Shown here: one piece after another, positions 26,021 through 34,082 of the stretch | Layout of the letters: each line of letters starts with the position of its first letter | Numbering within the stretch: position 1 is the stretch's first letter | Source: Vibrio gallaecicus | GTDB lineage: Bacteria; Pseudomonadota; Gammaproteobacteria; Enterobacterales; Vibrionaceae | Length of the DNA stretch: 64,000 nucleotides | NCBI RefSeq assembly: GCF_024347495.1 | Contig: NZ_AP025491.1 | Coordinates: 1,302,001 to 1,366,000 of the forward strand | Direction: 5' to 3' | The notes under the pieces: generated by a model | The model's database searches: none | Told to the model about the DNA's origin: nothing | What the model saw: only the letters and a program-made list of their open reading frames with translations | Position numbers and translations under genes: made by a program

Positions 26021-27601
26021 CTATTGGTATTGAGCACGCTGCCAAATACTCATCTTCTCAACAATTTTGTCGATAGAGAACGAACCAGGAACTTGGCGTG
26101 GCGGGAACTCTTGGAATGTTTTCAAGAATTGGAATGTGTAAGCTGCGCCCAAGTACATGTATGGAACATGCTCAACACGCCATTGAGAGTAACCAATGCC
26201 ATCTTTATGCGCATTTTCATACGGGTCTTGACGCAGGTTAAAGATGTACGGGAAACGCAGTTCTTCGAACTGACACTGCCAAGTTTCAATGCCGTGACAT
26301 TGGTTTGCCGTAAACATCACTTTAAAGTCGCCCATACGAACGGCTGAAATATGACCGTCATCAGCCGCATAAACGAAGCCCTTACGAGGCCAATCAGCAG
26401 AGTTGTCTGCCGTTGTATTATTGCCTTTCTTAAGTGCTGGCATTAAGTCAAAGCCATCTAGATGAACTTTGTACTCTTTACCATTAAGCTCTTTGCCTTT
26501 CTTCAGGTCAGCGACAATGTTTTTCTCGCCAGCGGCACCTAAGAATGTTGGAGCCCAGTCATTGTGCGCCGCAATTTCGTTTGCAACAGAGCCTGCTGGG
26601 ATCTTGTTCGGCCAACGCATCATTGCTGGTACACGGAAGCCGCCTTCCCACGTTGAGTTCTTCTCACCGTAGTAACGCGATGTTGCGCCATCTGGCCAAG
26701 ACCATTTCTCTGCACCATTATCGGTCGTGTACGAAACAATGGTGTTATCAGCAATCTTCAGTTCGTCCAGCTTATCAAGTAATTGACCGACCATGTTGTC
26801 GTGCTCAACTAGACCATCACCGTAAAGACCACCACGTTGTGACAAACCTTTTGATTCTTCTTTTAGATGAGTCCAAACATGCATACGCGTTGAGTTAAAC
26901 CAAACGAAGAATGGCTTTTTCTCTTTATGAGCACGGTCAATAAAGTCTAAAGCGCCTTCTAGGAATTCTTCATCCACCGTTTCCATACGTTTAATCGTTA
27001 GAGCACCTGTATCTTCGATACGGCCATCAGCGTATGAATGGATAACGCCACGCGGCCCAAATTTTTTCTTAAAGCCAGGCGCTTGTGGGTAATCCGGATG
27101 CTCTGGTTCTTCTTCAGCGTTCAGGTGGTAAAGGCTACCCATGAACTCATCAAAACCATTAGCGGTTGGTAGATGCTCATCACGGTCACCGAGGTGGTTC
27201 TTACCGAACTGACCTGTCATGTAACCTTTAGCCTTGAGCATGGTTGCAATGGTTGGGTCCTCTTGACGAATACCTTCAGCAGCGCCTGGCATGCCTACTT
27301 TTGTCAAACCAGTACGCATTGGATGCTGACCAGTAATGAATGCACTACGACCAGCAGTACAAGAGTTTTCTCCGTAAAAGTCAGTAAATAGCACGCCTTC
27401 GTTCGCGATACGATCGATATTCGGAGTCCAGTGACCCGCTTGGCCTCGTGTGTACGCCGAAATATTATCGATGCCAATATCATCGCCCCAAATGGCTAGG
27501 ATATTAGGGCGGCTTGTATCCGTCGTCGCGTAACTCGCCATTGCAGTCGATGCTAGTACAGCACCTATCGCAAGTTGTAGGAAGGTTTTCTTTTTGAACA
27601 T
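26021..27601 (-). CDS. secreted arylsulfatase, Cys-type
   Basis: A 526-residue sulfatase with a signal peptide (cleavage near ASYA-TTD, residue 25). The calcium-binding Asp pair is in IWGDDIG (residues 40-41). The formylglycine target is CTAGR at 81-85, in ENSCTAGRSAFITGQ. Later family blocks include KNHLGDRDEHLPTANGFDEF and SYTTDNGAE. Ala in the third motif position is common among substrates of anaerobic maturases, agreeing with the neighbouring anSME. It hydrolyses sulfate esters in the periplasm, probably from algal glycans or aromatic sulfates. It is the first gene on this strand, with the regulon palindrome 73 bases upstream and a terminator downstream. Confidence 0.94.
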   Translation of the reverse strand: MFKKKTFLQLAIGAVLASTAMASYATTDTSRPNILAIWGDDIGIDNISAYTRGQAGHWTPNIDRIANEGVLFTDFYGENSCTAGRSAFITGQHPMRTGLTKVGMPGAAEGIRQEDPTIATMLKAKGYMTGQFGKNHLGDRDEHLPTANGFDEFMGSLYHLNAEEEPEHPDYPQAPGFKKKFGPRGVIHSYADGRIEDTGALTIKRMETVDEEFLEGALDFIDRAHKEKKPFFVWFNSTRMHVWTHLKEESKGLSQRGGLYGDGLVEHDNMVGQLLDKLDELKIADNTIVSYTTDNGAEKWSWPDGATSRYYGEKNSTWEGGFRVPAMMRWPNKIPAGSVANEIAAHNDWAPTFLGAAGEKNIVADLKKGKELNGKEYKVHLDGFDLMPALKKGNNTTADNSADWPRKGFVYAADDGHISAVRMGDFKVMFTANQCHGIETWQCQFEELRFPYIFNLRQDPYENAHKDGIGYSQWRVEHVPYMYLGAAYTFQFLKTFQEFPPRQVPGSFSIDKIVEKMSIWQRAQYQ

Positions 27602-27674
27602 AGCTCAAGACCTTTTGTAATTTTAAAAGTAATTTCTTTCCGGGAGCTATTATTTAAGAAACGTAAAACGTGGT

Positions 27675-27694
27675 AATCAGTAGTATTACTGATT
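27675..27694. promoter_or_regulatory. regulon motif, site B (sulfatase/luxR divergent region)
   Basis: AATCAGTAGTATTACTGATT, identical to site A. It lies 73 bases upstream of the sulfatase start and 124 bases upstream of the divergent GAF-LuxR gene. A TAAATAAT -10-like element lies between the site and the sulfatase, consistent with activator placement. Confidence 0.72.
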
Positions 27695-27818
27695 TGAATA
27701 ATAATGGGATACCTAAGCGAGTAATAATCACCCGTTATTTAGGCAAAAAATTGACTTATAACCCAATAAAAAGCTAGCTTATACATAGAATTATTGTTGA
27801 TAAGGTTGACTGTATAAG

Positions 27819-28598
27819 ATGAGAAATACCACTGAAATGTCTTTTGAAGATTTGGTAACACAGCAGTCCGACGCCTTAATTGGATCGCCGCCTAAAGACT
27901 TTGATGAAACTTGGCAAAGAATTGCTCACACAGTTTTAGATTGGTTCGAAATAGACAGAGTTACACTGTTTCCCAACTCAATGATTATGCTGAACGACGG
28001 TAAAACCGTCACTATCTCTCGTGACAACATTCCTAAGCTCAACCCACAAAGCTTTATCAGCGGTAATTATTTAGATTACTTGAAACAGCTCAGAACCAAG
28101 AAACGTTGGCTCACTTTTGACGAACATGACATGAGCAATCATAAAATCTCGGTAATCACTACCTTGTATCAAGAAGGTGGACGATGGCATGGCATTATTC
28201 CACTGAAGCTATTTGGGCAAGATTGGGGGGCTTTATCATTCTCTAGGTTCCACAGCAATGTAGAACCTCTCTCCGACCAAGATATGAAACGCCTCAAGCT
28301 TATTTGCGACATTTGGCTCTGCTATTGGCAACACTCAACAATGGCTAGAAATTTAAAACAAGATCAGCCTACTAATGCAAATGAAGGTGAAAAGCTTCTT
28401 TTGTTATCGCCCAAACAGTGCTCGGTTCTAACTCTACTTGCTCAAGGTTTTACGGCAAAACAATGCGCAGAAAAGCTCTTTTTAAGCCCTCGAACCATCG
28501 AATCGCACAAGTACCGCATGATCGACATCCTCGAGCTTGAAAACAATACCGAGCTTATCCAATTTGCATTGCGCAATGGTCTTGGTATTGATCAATAG
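27819..28598 (+). CDS. GAF-like LuxR-family transcriptional regulator
   Basis: A 259-residue regulator. The N-terminal 170 residues resemble a GAF sensor (WHGIIPLKLFGQDWGALSFSR). The C-terminal LuxR/NarL helix-turn-helix is clear: LSPKQCSVLTLLAQGFTAKQ, then CAEKLFLSPRTIESHKYRM. No receiver domain is present, so it should respond to a ligand rather than to phosphorylation. It is divergent from the sulfatase gene across a 217-base region that contains site B, making it the natural candidate for the factor that binds the repeated palindrome. The ribosome site is weak. The ligand may be a sulfated compound or a sulfur signal (inference). Confidence 0.87.
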   Translation: MRNTTEMSFEDLVTQQSDALIGSPPKDFDETWQRIAHTVLDWFEIDRVTLFPNSMIMLNDGKTVTISRDNIPKLNPQSFISGNYLDYLKQLRTKKRWLTFDEHDMSNHKISVITTLYQEGGRWHGIIPLKLFGQDWGALSFSRFHSNVEPLSDQDMKRLKLICDIWLCYWQHSTMARNLKQDQPTNANEGEKLLLLSPKQCSVLTLLAQGFTAKQCAEKLFLSPRTIESHKYRMIDILELENNTELIQFALRNGLGIDQ

Positions 28599-28642
28599 CC
28601 CTCTCATATACACAAATATCACTCCTGCTTTGTCCAACTAAC

Positions 28643-28667
28643 ACAAACCACTACAGTAGTGGTTTGT
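28643..28667 (+). terminator. hairpin after the LuxR gene
   Basis: ACAAACCACTAC and GTAGTGGTTTGT form a perfect 12-bp inverted repeat around one base, 44 bases past the luxR stop. It is followed by ATTATTG, so intrinsic termination is plausible but the U tract is short. Confidence 0.55.
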
Positions 28668-28710
28668 ATTATTGCAGTAATACTACAGCTTACAAAATCA
28701 AGACCATAAA

Positions 28711-28878
28711 TTAATTTAAAGCATCAAGTAAACCTGCTTCACTTAAAGCATTGTCACCTAAACCAATATCGTTTGAAGCAATGCCATCTAAAACAATAAA
28801 ACCGAAACCAACTTGAAACGCACTTGTCCATAAATAAGTAGTAGCCTCGACCTTCTTTGGCTCATCCAGATCATGCTT
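28711..28878 (-). pseudogene. possible gene remnant of unknown family
   Basis: An open minus-strand frame of 55 codons without a start codon, entered directly after two tandem TAA codons. The product ends QVGFGFIVLDGIASNDIGLG, then DNALSEAGLLDALN. Codon use looks coding and the composition looks protein-like, but no family is recognised. It could be the 3' end of a lost gene or chance. Confidence 0.25.
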
Positions 28879-28896
28879 TTATTATTCTTCCAGAGT

Positions 28897-28916
28897 TATC
28901 CGTATTTTTACTGATT
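28897..28916 (+). promoter_or_regulatory. regulon motif, site D (upstream of DUF3302-HlyD)
   Basis: TATCCGTATTTTTACTGATT has the form TATCCGTA-N4-TACTGATT. It lies 96 bases upstream of the DUF3302 gene, with the perfect TACTGATT half proximal to the gene. Confidence 0.5.
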
Positions 28917-29012
28917 CCCTCATCCCACTCTCCCCGTAACATTTCGATACATGTCCACTATCAGTGGATTCTCTCTAGCTCAATTTTTTAATTACCCCTT
29001 TTAGGAAGCTTT

Positions 29013-29336
29013 ATGAGTTTAATTAGCATGCCGTTTGTTGAAACAGGATTCGACACAGGCTTACACGTTGTCGCAGGGATTGTGCTCATTGGTACCGTAA
29101 TTGGTGCTTTGTATGCATTTTGGAAGTTTCATGAACTGCCTATTCACCATGCAGATAAAAAGAAACACGGTCAGTTAGGGCTCGTTACTATTTTGACTTG
29201 GATTGGTTTTATCTGGCATTGGGTATGGGTAATTGCGGTCATTATTGCTTTTGTCGATGCAGAACAAAGTATTCGCCGTGTCCGCCATATTTGGCATGAC
29301 GCTTCACCAATTAAAGCGGAAAGCACTGGAGAATAA
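29013..29336 (+). CDS. DUF3302 inner-membrane protein (YiaW/YibI-like)
   Basis: A 107-residue protein with two or three membrane helices (about residues 14-36 and 57-82, GLVTILTWIGFIWHWVWVIAVIIAFV). The short polar segment HELPIHHADKKKHG between the helices is like that of the YiaW/YibI family. In enterobacteria such proteins are encoded next to HlyD-type membrane-fusion proteins (YiaV/YibH), exactly as here, 2 bases upstream. The pair probably forms an export or envelope module. Ribosome site TTTTAGGAAGC. The regulon motif lies upstream. Confidence 0.8.
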   Translation: MSLISMPFVETGFDTGLHVVAGIVLIGTVIGALYAFWKFHELPIHHADKKKHGQLGLVTILTWIGFIWHWVWVIAVIIAFVDAEQSIRRVRHIWHDASPIKAESTGE

Positions 29337-29338
29337 AA

Positions 29339-30562
29339 ATGTTAGAAGGTTTGGCTATTTGGGCTTTATTTATATATCTACTTAGATTGATTGGTGTGCC
29401 TTGGGGAACTCCTTTTAAAACGTTCGCTTATGGCGGCGGAAGCATTTGGCTGCTTTTTGTTTGGGTTGGCTTAATTACATGGGCACCGATGGATCTGTCC
29501 GGTGGCTCCGTTGTTCAATCACCTCATATTCAATTACGCCCGGGGTCTACTCGCGTTACAGGGAATATTGAACATCTGTATATATCCCCTAACCAAGAGA
29601 TCAAAAGCGGTGAGCTGATCTATGACATTGTTAATGACTCATATGAAATTGCGGTTGAGAAAGCTGAATCTCAAGTATCTATCGCACAAACTGCTTATCA
29701 ACTGGCTGTGCAAGACACCAATATCGCTAATACAAATTTCCGCTCATCTCTTGAAGATATAAAAATCATCAAGAACCAAATATCCGCTGCTAATCAAGAC
29801 CTCACATTAAAGGTACGTACTTTAAAGCGCTATGTAGACCAAAACACTAAGGTCAAAAATACGGTTACTGAGAGTAATCTTGATCAACAAAGAACCATTG
29901 TAGAAGTCGCTCACAGCCAAGTTTTTATCTTAGAGTCGCAGTATGACAAAGCTTTAATCACGGCCGAAAAAAATAAAAACCTAATGGAAAAATCTAAACT
30001 GACAGTGATCAGCAAAGAAGCGGATTACCAAAATAAACAAGCTTCTTTAGCTCAAGCTAAGTGGGACCTGTCACAAACCAAGATTTATGCACCAACCGAT
30101 GGATATGTCACCAACTTTATGGCTCGTGAAGGTCAGTTTGTTGGGGCAATGCCTCGCTTGAAAATGTACAGCAATGAAAAATTCGTATTGATGCGAATTA
30201 ACCATCAAGCATTTCGAAACATCAAAGTGGGACAGGAAGCTGAATTCGCGACTGCTATTTACCCGGGCAAGATCTTCAATGCTGAAGTAGAAGGTATTGT
30301 CGAAGCAACCGGTGAGTCACAAGGTTCATTACTCGCAAGAGAAACTAATGTACGAGCGACAACGGGTAAGAATGTAATGAACAAACACCATTTTGTTCGA
30401 CTGCGTATATCAGAACCAGAAGGCTACGACATTCCTGTTGGAGCGGTCGGTCTTGCTTGGGTCAATGCAGAAAAGCCAATTCCTTTCCTTAATTTCTTGA
30501 ATGTTATTCGCGGCATCATCATCCGAATGAAAGCTCAGATTTACTTCTTATATAGCATGTAG
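29339..30562 (+). CDS. HlyD-family membrane fusion protein (YiaV/YibH-like)
   Basis: A 407-residue periplasmic adaptor anchored by N-terminal membrane helices (about 5-20 and 30-48). The biotinyl-lipoyl-like halves (RVTGNIEHLYISPNQEIKSG near 75, and AQAKWDLSQTKIYAPTDGYV near 240) flank a long coiled coil at about 100-235. A beta-barrel and membrane-proximal region follows. Such adaptors bridge an inner-membrane transporter to an outer-membrane channel. No MFS, RND or ABC partner is adjacent; DUF3302 takes that place, as in yiaVW. Substrate unknown. Confidence 0.88.
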   Translation: MLEGLAIWALFIYLLRLIGVPWGTPFKTFAYGGGSIWLLFVWVGLITWAPMDLSGGSVVQSPHIQLRPGSTRVTGNIEHLYISPNQEIKSGELIYDIVNDSYEIAVEKAESQVSIAQTAYQLAVQDTNIANTNFRSSLEDIKIIKNQISAANQDLTLKVRTLKRYVDQNTKVKNTVTESNLDQQRTIVEVAHSQVFILESQYDKALITAEKNKNLMEKSKLTVISKEADYQNKQASLAQAKWDLSQTKIYAPTDGYVTNFMAREGQFVGAMPRLKMYSNEKFVLMRINHQAFRNIKVGQEAEFATAIYPGKIFNAEVEGIVEATGESQGSLLARETNVRATTGKNVMNKHHFVRLRISEPEGYDIPVGAVGLAWVNAEKPIPFLNFLNVIRGIIIRMKAQIYFLYSM

Positions 30563-30569
30563 GTATGCC

Positions 30570-30677
30570 ATGAACACTTTTCACAAACTATGCGACTTTA
30601 TTGATGTATCCCACAGAAGAAAAAGTCAGGCAGTACTCTTCATCGTATTTCTATGCCTGCTTAGTACTCACCTATAG
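30570..30677 (+). CDS. possible small membrane protein, 35 codons
   Basis: An ATG seven bases after the hlyD stop opens MNTFHKLCDFIDVSHRRKSQ, followed by a hydrophobic stretch AVLFIVFLCLLSTHL and a TAG stop. The basic-then-hydrophobic layout is typical of a small inner-membrane protein. The ribosome site is weak (AGG, 6 bases upstream). Its position suggests cotranscription with DUF3302-HlyD, but chance cannot be excluded. Confidence 0.3.
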   Translation: MNTFHKLCDFIDVSHRRKSQAVLFIVFLCLLSTHL

Positions 30678-30710
30678 CGGCACTTTTATCCAATAAAATT
30701 TCCTACTATT

Positions 30711-30730
30711 CACGCTCCCAAAGGAGCGTG
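30711..30730 (+). terminator. hairpin between hlyD operon and fadL-like gene
   Basis: CACGCTCC and GGAGCGTG form a perfect 8-bp GC-rich stem with a CAAA loop. It lies 32 bases before the porin start, so it may terminate the upstream operon or sit in the porin mRNA leader. There is no long U tract. Confidence 0.45.
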
Positions 30731-30762
30731 TTGGGCTTAATTCAAACCTAAGTGATACAAAT

Positions 30763-31953
30763 ATGAAAAAACTAATTTTACCGCTGCTCATCTGCTCATC
30801 ATTTGCTAATGCAAGTGGACTACTGTTGCAAGAAGCTGTCACTGCTAATGCAGGAACTGCAGGAGCTGGAGACGGGGTATACACCGGAACTGCAACGGCT
30901 AGTTGGACAAACCCTGCAACAATGAGCCACATGGGTGAGAGCAAGACGACGGTTAATATCATGGCACTTTATCTGCAGATGGATTATACCGACTATCAAG
31001 CCGATACGAGCGTTATTAATACGCCAGATGGAAATGCGAGTGCCAATACCCTGATGCCATCTATCGGTATATTTCATGTTCAGCAAGTCAGCGAAAAAAC
31101 ACATGTAGGTGTTAATTTTGGTGCGGTTGGTGGGTCATCTATTGAATATGGTGACAACTGGGATGGCGCAAATCACCTAGACAAAGCTTTTATGTCGGCG
31201 TTACAACTCAACCCAAATATCAGCTACCAGTTAGATGATAACTGGTCTGTTGCTGCTGGCGTGCAAGTCAACTATGGCATGATCGAAGTAAGTACGACAG
31301 GTTTCCAATCAGACATGGGGACAGATTGGGCATTTGGCTATAACTTCGGCGCAATGTATAAAGCTCAAAAATGGTCACTTGGTCTAAGCTACCGTTCGAA
31401 GTTGGCACACGATTTTGATGATATTTCAGCCGATCTATCCAATGGCAGTAGCGCTGTGGTTGGCACTGAGCTTGTGGTTCCAGCCATTATTGATTTAAGT
31501 GTTAGCTATGATCTTAATACTGATCTCACGTTGCTCTCATCTGTACAATTCCACCAGTGGAGTGAATTTTCAGACACTCCGGTTTACAACGACACACTCA
31601 ACTCACAACCTAATCTACCTCAGTCAATCGACCGAGATTGGGATGACGTTTGGAAGTTTTCAGTAGGTGCCGATTATCAAGTTAACTCCGACTGGGCTCT
31701 AAAAGCTGGTTTCTCTTACGAAACATCACCTCAAGACGATCCAACCAAACAGTGGGTCGATTTACCAGTGGGTGAACAGTACCGTTACTCGATGGGTGCA
31801 AGTACTCATTGGGGCACCACTCGTATCGATATTTTCTATGAATATGCTGATTTCGGCACGATGGAAATCGATCGCACAGAAAAAGCCTATACACAAATAT
31901 ACGGAAACTTCGAAGGCAGCATTCACTTTATTGGAATCAACGCCACCTATTAA
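30763..31953 (+). CDS. FadL/OmpP1-family outer-membrane transporter
   Basis: A 396-residue outer-membrane beta-barrel for hydrophobic compounds. The signal peptide MKKLILPLLICSSFANA ends before SGLLLQEAVTANAGTAGAG. The family hatch block GTATASWTNPATMS follows near residue 45. The rest alternates as beta-strands with aromatic girdles, and the final Tyr (INATY) fits barrel insertion. Somewhat shorter than E. coli FadL. It resembles the aromatic-hydrocarbon or long-chain fatty-acid porins of marine bacteria. Transcribed alone, after the HlyD operon. Confidence 0.88.
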   Translation: MKKLILPLLICSSFANASGLLLQEAVTANAGTAGAGDGVYTGTATASWTNPATMSHMGESKTTVNIMALYLQMDYTDYQADTSVINTPDGNASANTLMPSIGIFHVQQVSEKTHVGVNFGAVGGSSIEYGDNWDGANHLDKAFMSALQLNPNISYQLDDNWSVAAGVQVNYGMIEVSTTGFQSDMGTDWAFGYNFGAMYKAQKWSLGLSYRSKLAHDFDDISADLSNGSSAVVGTELVVPAIIDLSVSYDLNTDLTLLSSVQFHQWSEFSDTPVYNDTLNSQPNLPQSIDRDWDDVWKFSVGADYQVNSDWALKAGFSYETSPQDDPTKQWVDLPVGEQYRYSMGASTHWGTTRIDIFYEYADFGTMEIDRTEKAYTQIYGNFEGSIHFIGINATY

Positions 31954-32063
31954 TAAATATATCTTTTTTAAGTGCAGCCCCCGTATAAGCATATTTGTAT
32001 CACTTTGCTTTAGGTTTTATCGCATCCGTGCAATGAAGACCATTGGGGGCTAGAAGTTAAAAG

Positions 32064-32852
32064 CTAGAAGCGGTAATCAATACCTACAGATGCGGTCACT
32101 TCTTCAGAATTAATGTCGCCCGCTGTCGTGTTTTTGATTTCAATGACGTCGTATTTGAACTCAAACATAATATTTATGTCTTTGTCTGCCACTTTGGTTT
32201 TAATTCCTTGAAGCCACATCAGGTTTGCAACGTTCATGTCGACACCACCATACGAAGAGCCAAGGTTTACATTAAACACTGAAAAATGTGTGTCGTTCCA
32301 TGGGTGCAATGCATACAGATTAACTGATCCTAAGTGTGCATCTTTACCCCCTAAAGCCTGAGTAACTTGATTCGACGTAATTGAAGGAATTGGAGAGCCA
32401 GGCATACCGTTAGCTAAGTTGGCAATGTCATCAGTTTTAAAGTCTACATAGGTGTAATTCAATGACGGAAAAAATAAAGTACCATCATCGCTGGAAAGAG
32501 GAAGCATGTAACCGGTTGTGTACATACCAGCTGCTTCATCTAAATGATAAACATCAACATAAACACCACCAAACCGGTCGAAATGAGCAGCTCGAAGCCT
32601 TGCATTGTGTGACTGTGTGTAATATTCAGCAAACCCTACAGTTTGTGAAATATCACTGGTTAATCCACCAGCACCGCCACCAGCTAGAAGCTTGAGTTCA
32701 CCTTGTTCATCTGAGAAAACAGCGGCTCTTGCTGAGCTATTCCTTGGATCTGCATCGTGATACTGCTGCTCGTTGTCACTGGCAAATGAAGCTGACGAAA
32801 CAACCGTTGATGCCATAATCACTGCCGCTGTAATGATATTAAGTCTATTCAT
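32064..32852 (-). CDS. outer-membrane beta-barrel protein of unknown function
   Basis: A 262-residue protein with a signal peptide ending near SASFAS (residue 25). The mature chain alternates polar and aromatic residues (GGVYVDVYHL, LNYTYVDFKTDD, NIMFEFKYDVIEI) and ends VGIDYRF, with the C-terminal Phe recognised by the Bam machinery. These features support a small barrel. It is divergent from a LysR gene, with a 15-bp palindrome between them, so it is probably the LysR target. I do not recognise a named family. Confidence 0.72.
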   Translation of the reverse strand: MNRLNIITAAVIMASTVVSSASFASDNEQQYHDADPRNSSARAAVFSDEQGELKLLAGGGAGGLTSDISQTVGFAEYYTQSHNARLRAAHFDRFGGVYVDVYHLDEAAGMYTTGYMLPLSSDDGTLFFPSLNYTYVDFKTDDIANLANGMPGSPIPSITSNQVTQALGGKDAHLGSVNLYALHPWNDTHFSVFNVNLGSSYGGVDMNVANLMWLQGIKTKVADKDINIMFEFKYDVIEIKNTTAGDINSEEVTASVGIDYRF

Positions 32853-32932
32853 TGGAAACCTTAAGAGATGTTCTAAAAACCGATGAGAAGAACTTTAAAT
32901 AAACTCAGTTTTAGACACTACTTATTTGAATT

Positions 32933-32947
32933 ATTAGCAATGCTAAT
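32933..32947. promoter_or_regulatory. candidate LysR operator (T-N11-A palindrome)
   Basis: ATTAGCAATGCTAAT is a perfect 7-1-7 inverted repeat containing the LysR T-N11-A core. It lies 52 bases upstream of the lysR start and 80 bases upstream of the divergent barrel gene, the classic location for an autoregulatory LysR box. Confidence 0.65.
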
Positions 32948-32999
32948 TCACCAAACCTAGCATTCTCAGTTTCACTAATTTCCTTTAGTTGGTATTTAC

Positions 33000-33953
33000 A
33001 TGTACAGAAAATATAACGAACAGTTAAATTTAAATTACCTTCGAATTTTTAATGCCATTTATATTTATAGAAGCACTAAAAAAGCAGCTCAAGCTCTTGG
33101 AATAACTCAATCAGCGGTAAGTCAGACATTGGCTAAATTACGGGAGTTCACAAACGACAGGCTATTCTATATGTCGGGGAATGAATTAATTTCAACTCAC
33201 AGGGCAGATGAAATAGGAACCGATCTCAATGAGCATATTGAAATTTTAGATAACCGCCTTTCATCACACCTATTCTCAGACCCTCATCAATTCGACGGAG
33301 AGCTGACAATCGCAGTATCAAGTGTATTTCTTGAAGCTATTGCAACGGAACTCACCAGCTCGGTAGTCTTTGATTTGTTCCCTAATGCAAAACTCAATAT
33401 CACGACTTGGAGCGACAAAACATTTGAGGCAATGCAAAATGGAGAAGTTCACATTGGCCTTAACTTTTATCCAATTGAAGCGCCAAAATCAATCCGCTCA
33501 GTCCCGCTAACCAGAAGTGAGCCGGTCATCATAGCGAGAAAAGATCATCCTTGGAGCCTATCTAACCTCAAAAAAGAACAGTTCGGCTCTTACCCTACGG
33601 GCGGCATTCTCGTACCTGGGCTCACCGATTTTAATGCGATCCTAGAAAAACAGCACCCCAAATTATTCAACTTTAAATATCGTTCAGCAAGTATGTCTGT
33701 CTTAAGTATTCTTGCTGAACATTCGGATATTTTGGCGATAACTGAAACACTTGCCGCATCTATGTGTAGCGAGTCGCTACAATGTTTCCGACCAGAATGG
33801 TTAAATGAATTACTGCCTAAACAAATCAGCCACGCCGTATATTACCTTGAGCGAAACCACTCTCACCCACTTTATCAATACGCAAGTGAAGTAGTAAAAA
33901 AATCCCTTCAGCAAAAACTTAATGAACTGTCTACGAAGGTCATTGATTGCTAA
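33000..33953 (+). CDS. LysR-family transcriptional regulator
   Basis: A 317-residue regulator. The winged HTH is at about residues 10-70 (NLNYLRIFNAIYIYRSTKKA, then AQALGITQSAVSQTLAKLRE), followed by a substrate-binding domain at about 95-310. The HTH resembles the LeuO/NodD-like branch, which reads NLLRVFxAI at the start. It is divergent from the unknown barrel protein with a good operator between them. The start codon is preceded by TTTAGTTGG rather than a strong ribosome site. Effector unknown. Confidence 0.9.
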   Translation: MYRKYNEQLNLNYLRIFNAIYIYRSTKKAAQALGITQSAVSQTLAKLREFTNDRLFYMSGNELISTHRADEIGTDLNEHIEILDNRLSSHLFSDPHQFDGELTIAVSSVFLEAIATELTSSVVFDLFPNAKLNITTWSDKTFEAMQNGEVHIGLNFYPIEAPKSIRSVPLTRSEPVIIARKDHPWSLSNLKKEQFGSYPTGGILVPGLTDFNAILEKQHPKLFNFKYRSASMSVLSILAEHSDILAITETLAASMCSESLQCFRPEWLNELLPKQISHAVYYLERNHSHPLYQYASEVVKKSLQQKLNELSTKVIDC

Positions 33954-33956
33954 AAA

Positions 33957-33976
33957 ATACCGTATTTATACTGATG
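33957..33976 (+). promoter_or_regulatory. regulon motif, site E (upstream of OmpA-like lipoprotein)
   Basis: ATACCGTATTTATACTGATG has the form ATACCGTA-N4-TACTGATG and is the most degenerate copy. It lies 106 bases upstream of the OmpA-like gene in the same orientation as site D. Confidence 0.45.
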
Positions 33977-34082
33977 TAGGGTGCTGTTATTCCTATTAAT
34001 ATTCTCAATATAGATTTTTCTGGCTTTATTTATGACTCCTTTACAAGGTTTTGTCATCGCCCCTACTCTAAGACGATAATTA

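Noticed and set aside
26545-26898. 117-codon ORF antisense to the sulfatase
   Set aside because: Shadow of the high-GC coding frame of the sulfatase; no supporting features.
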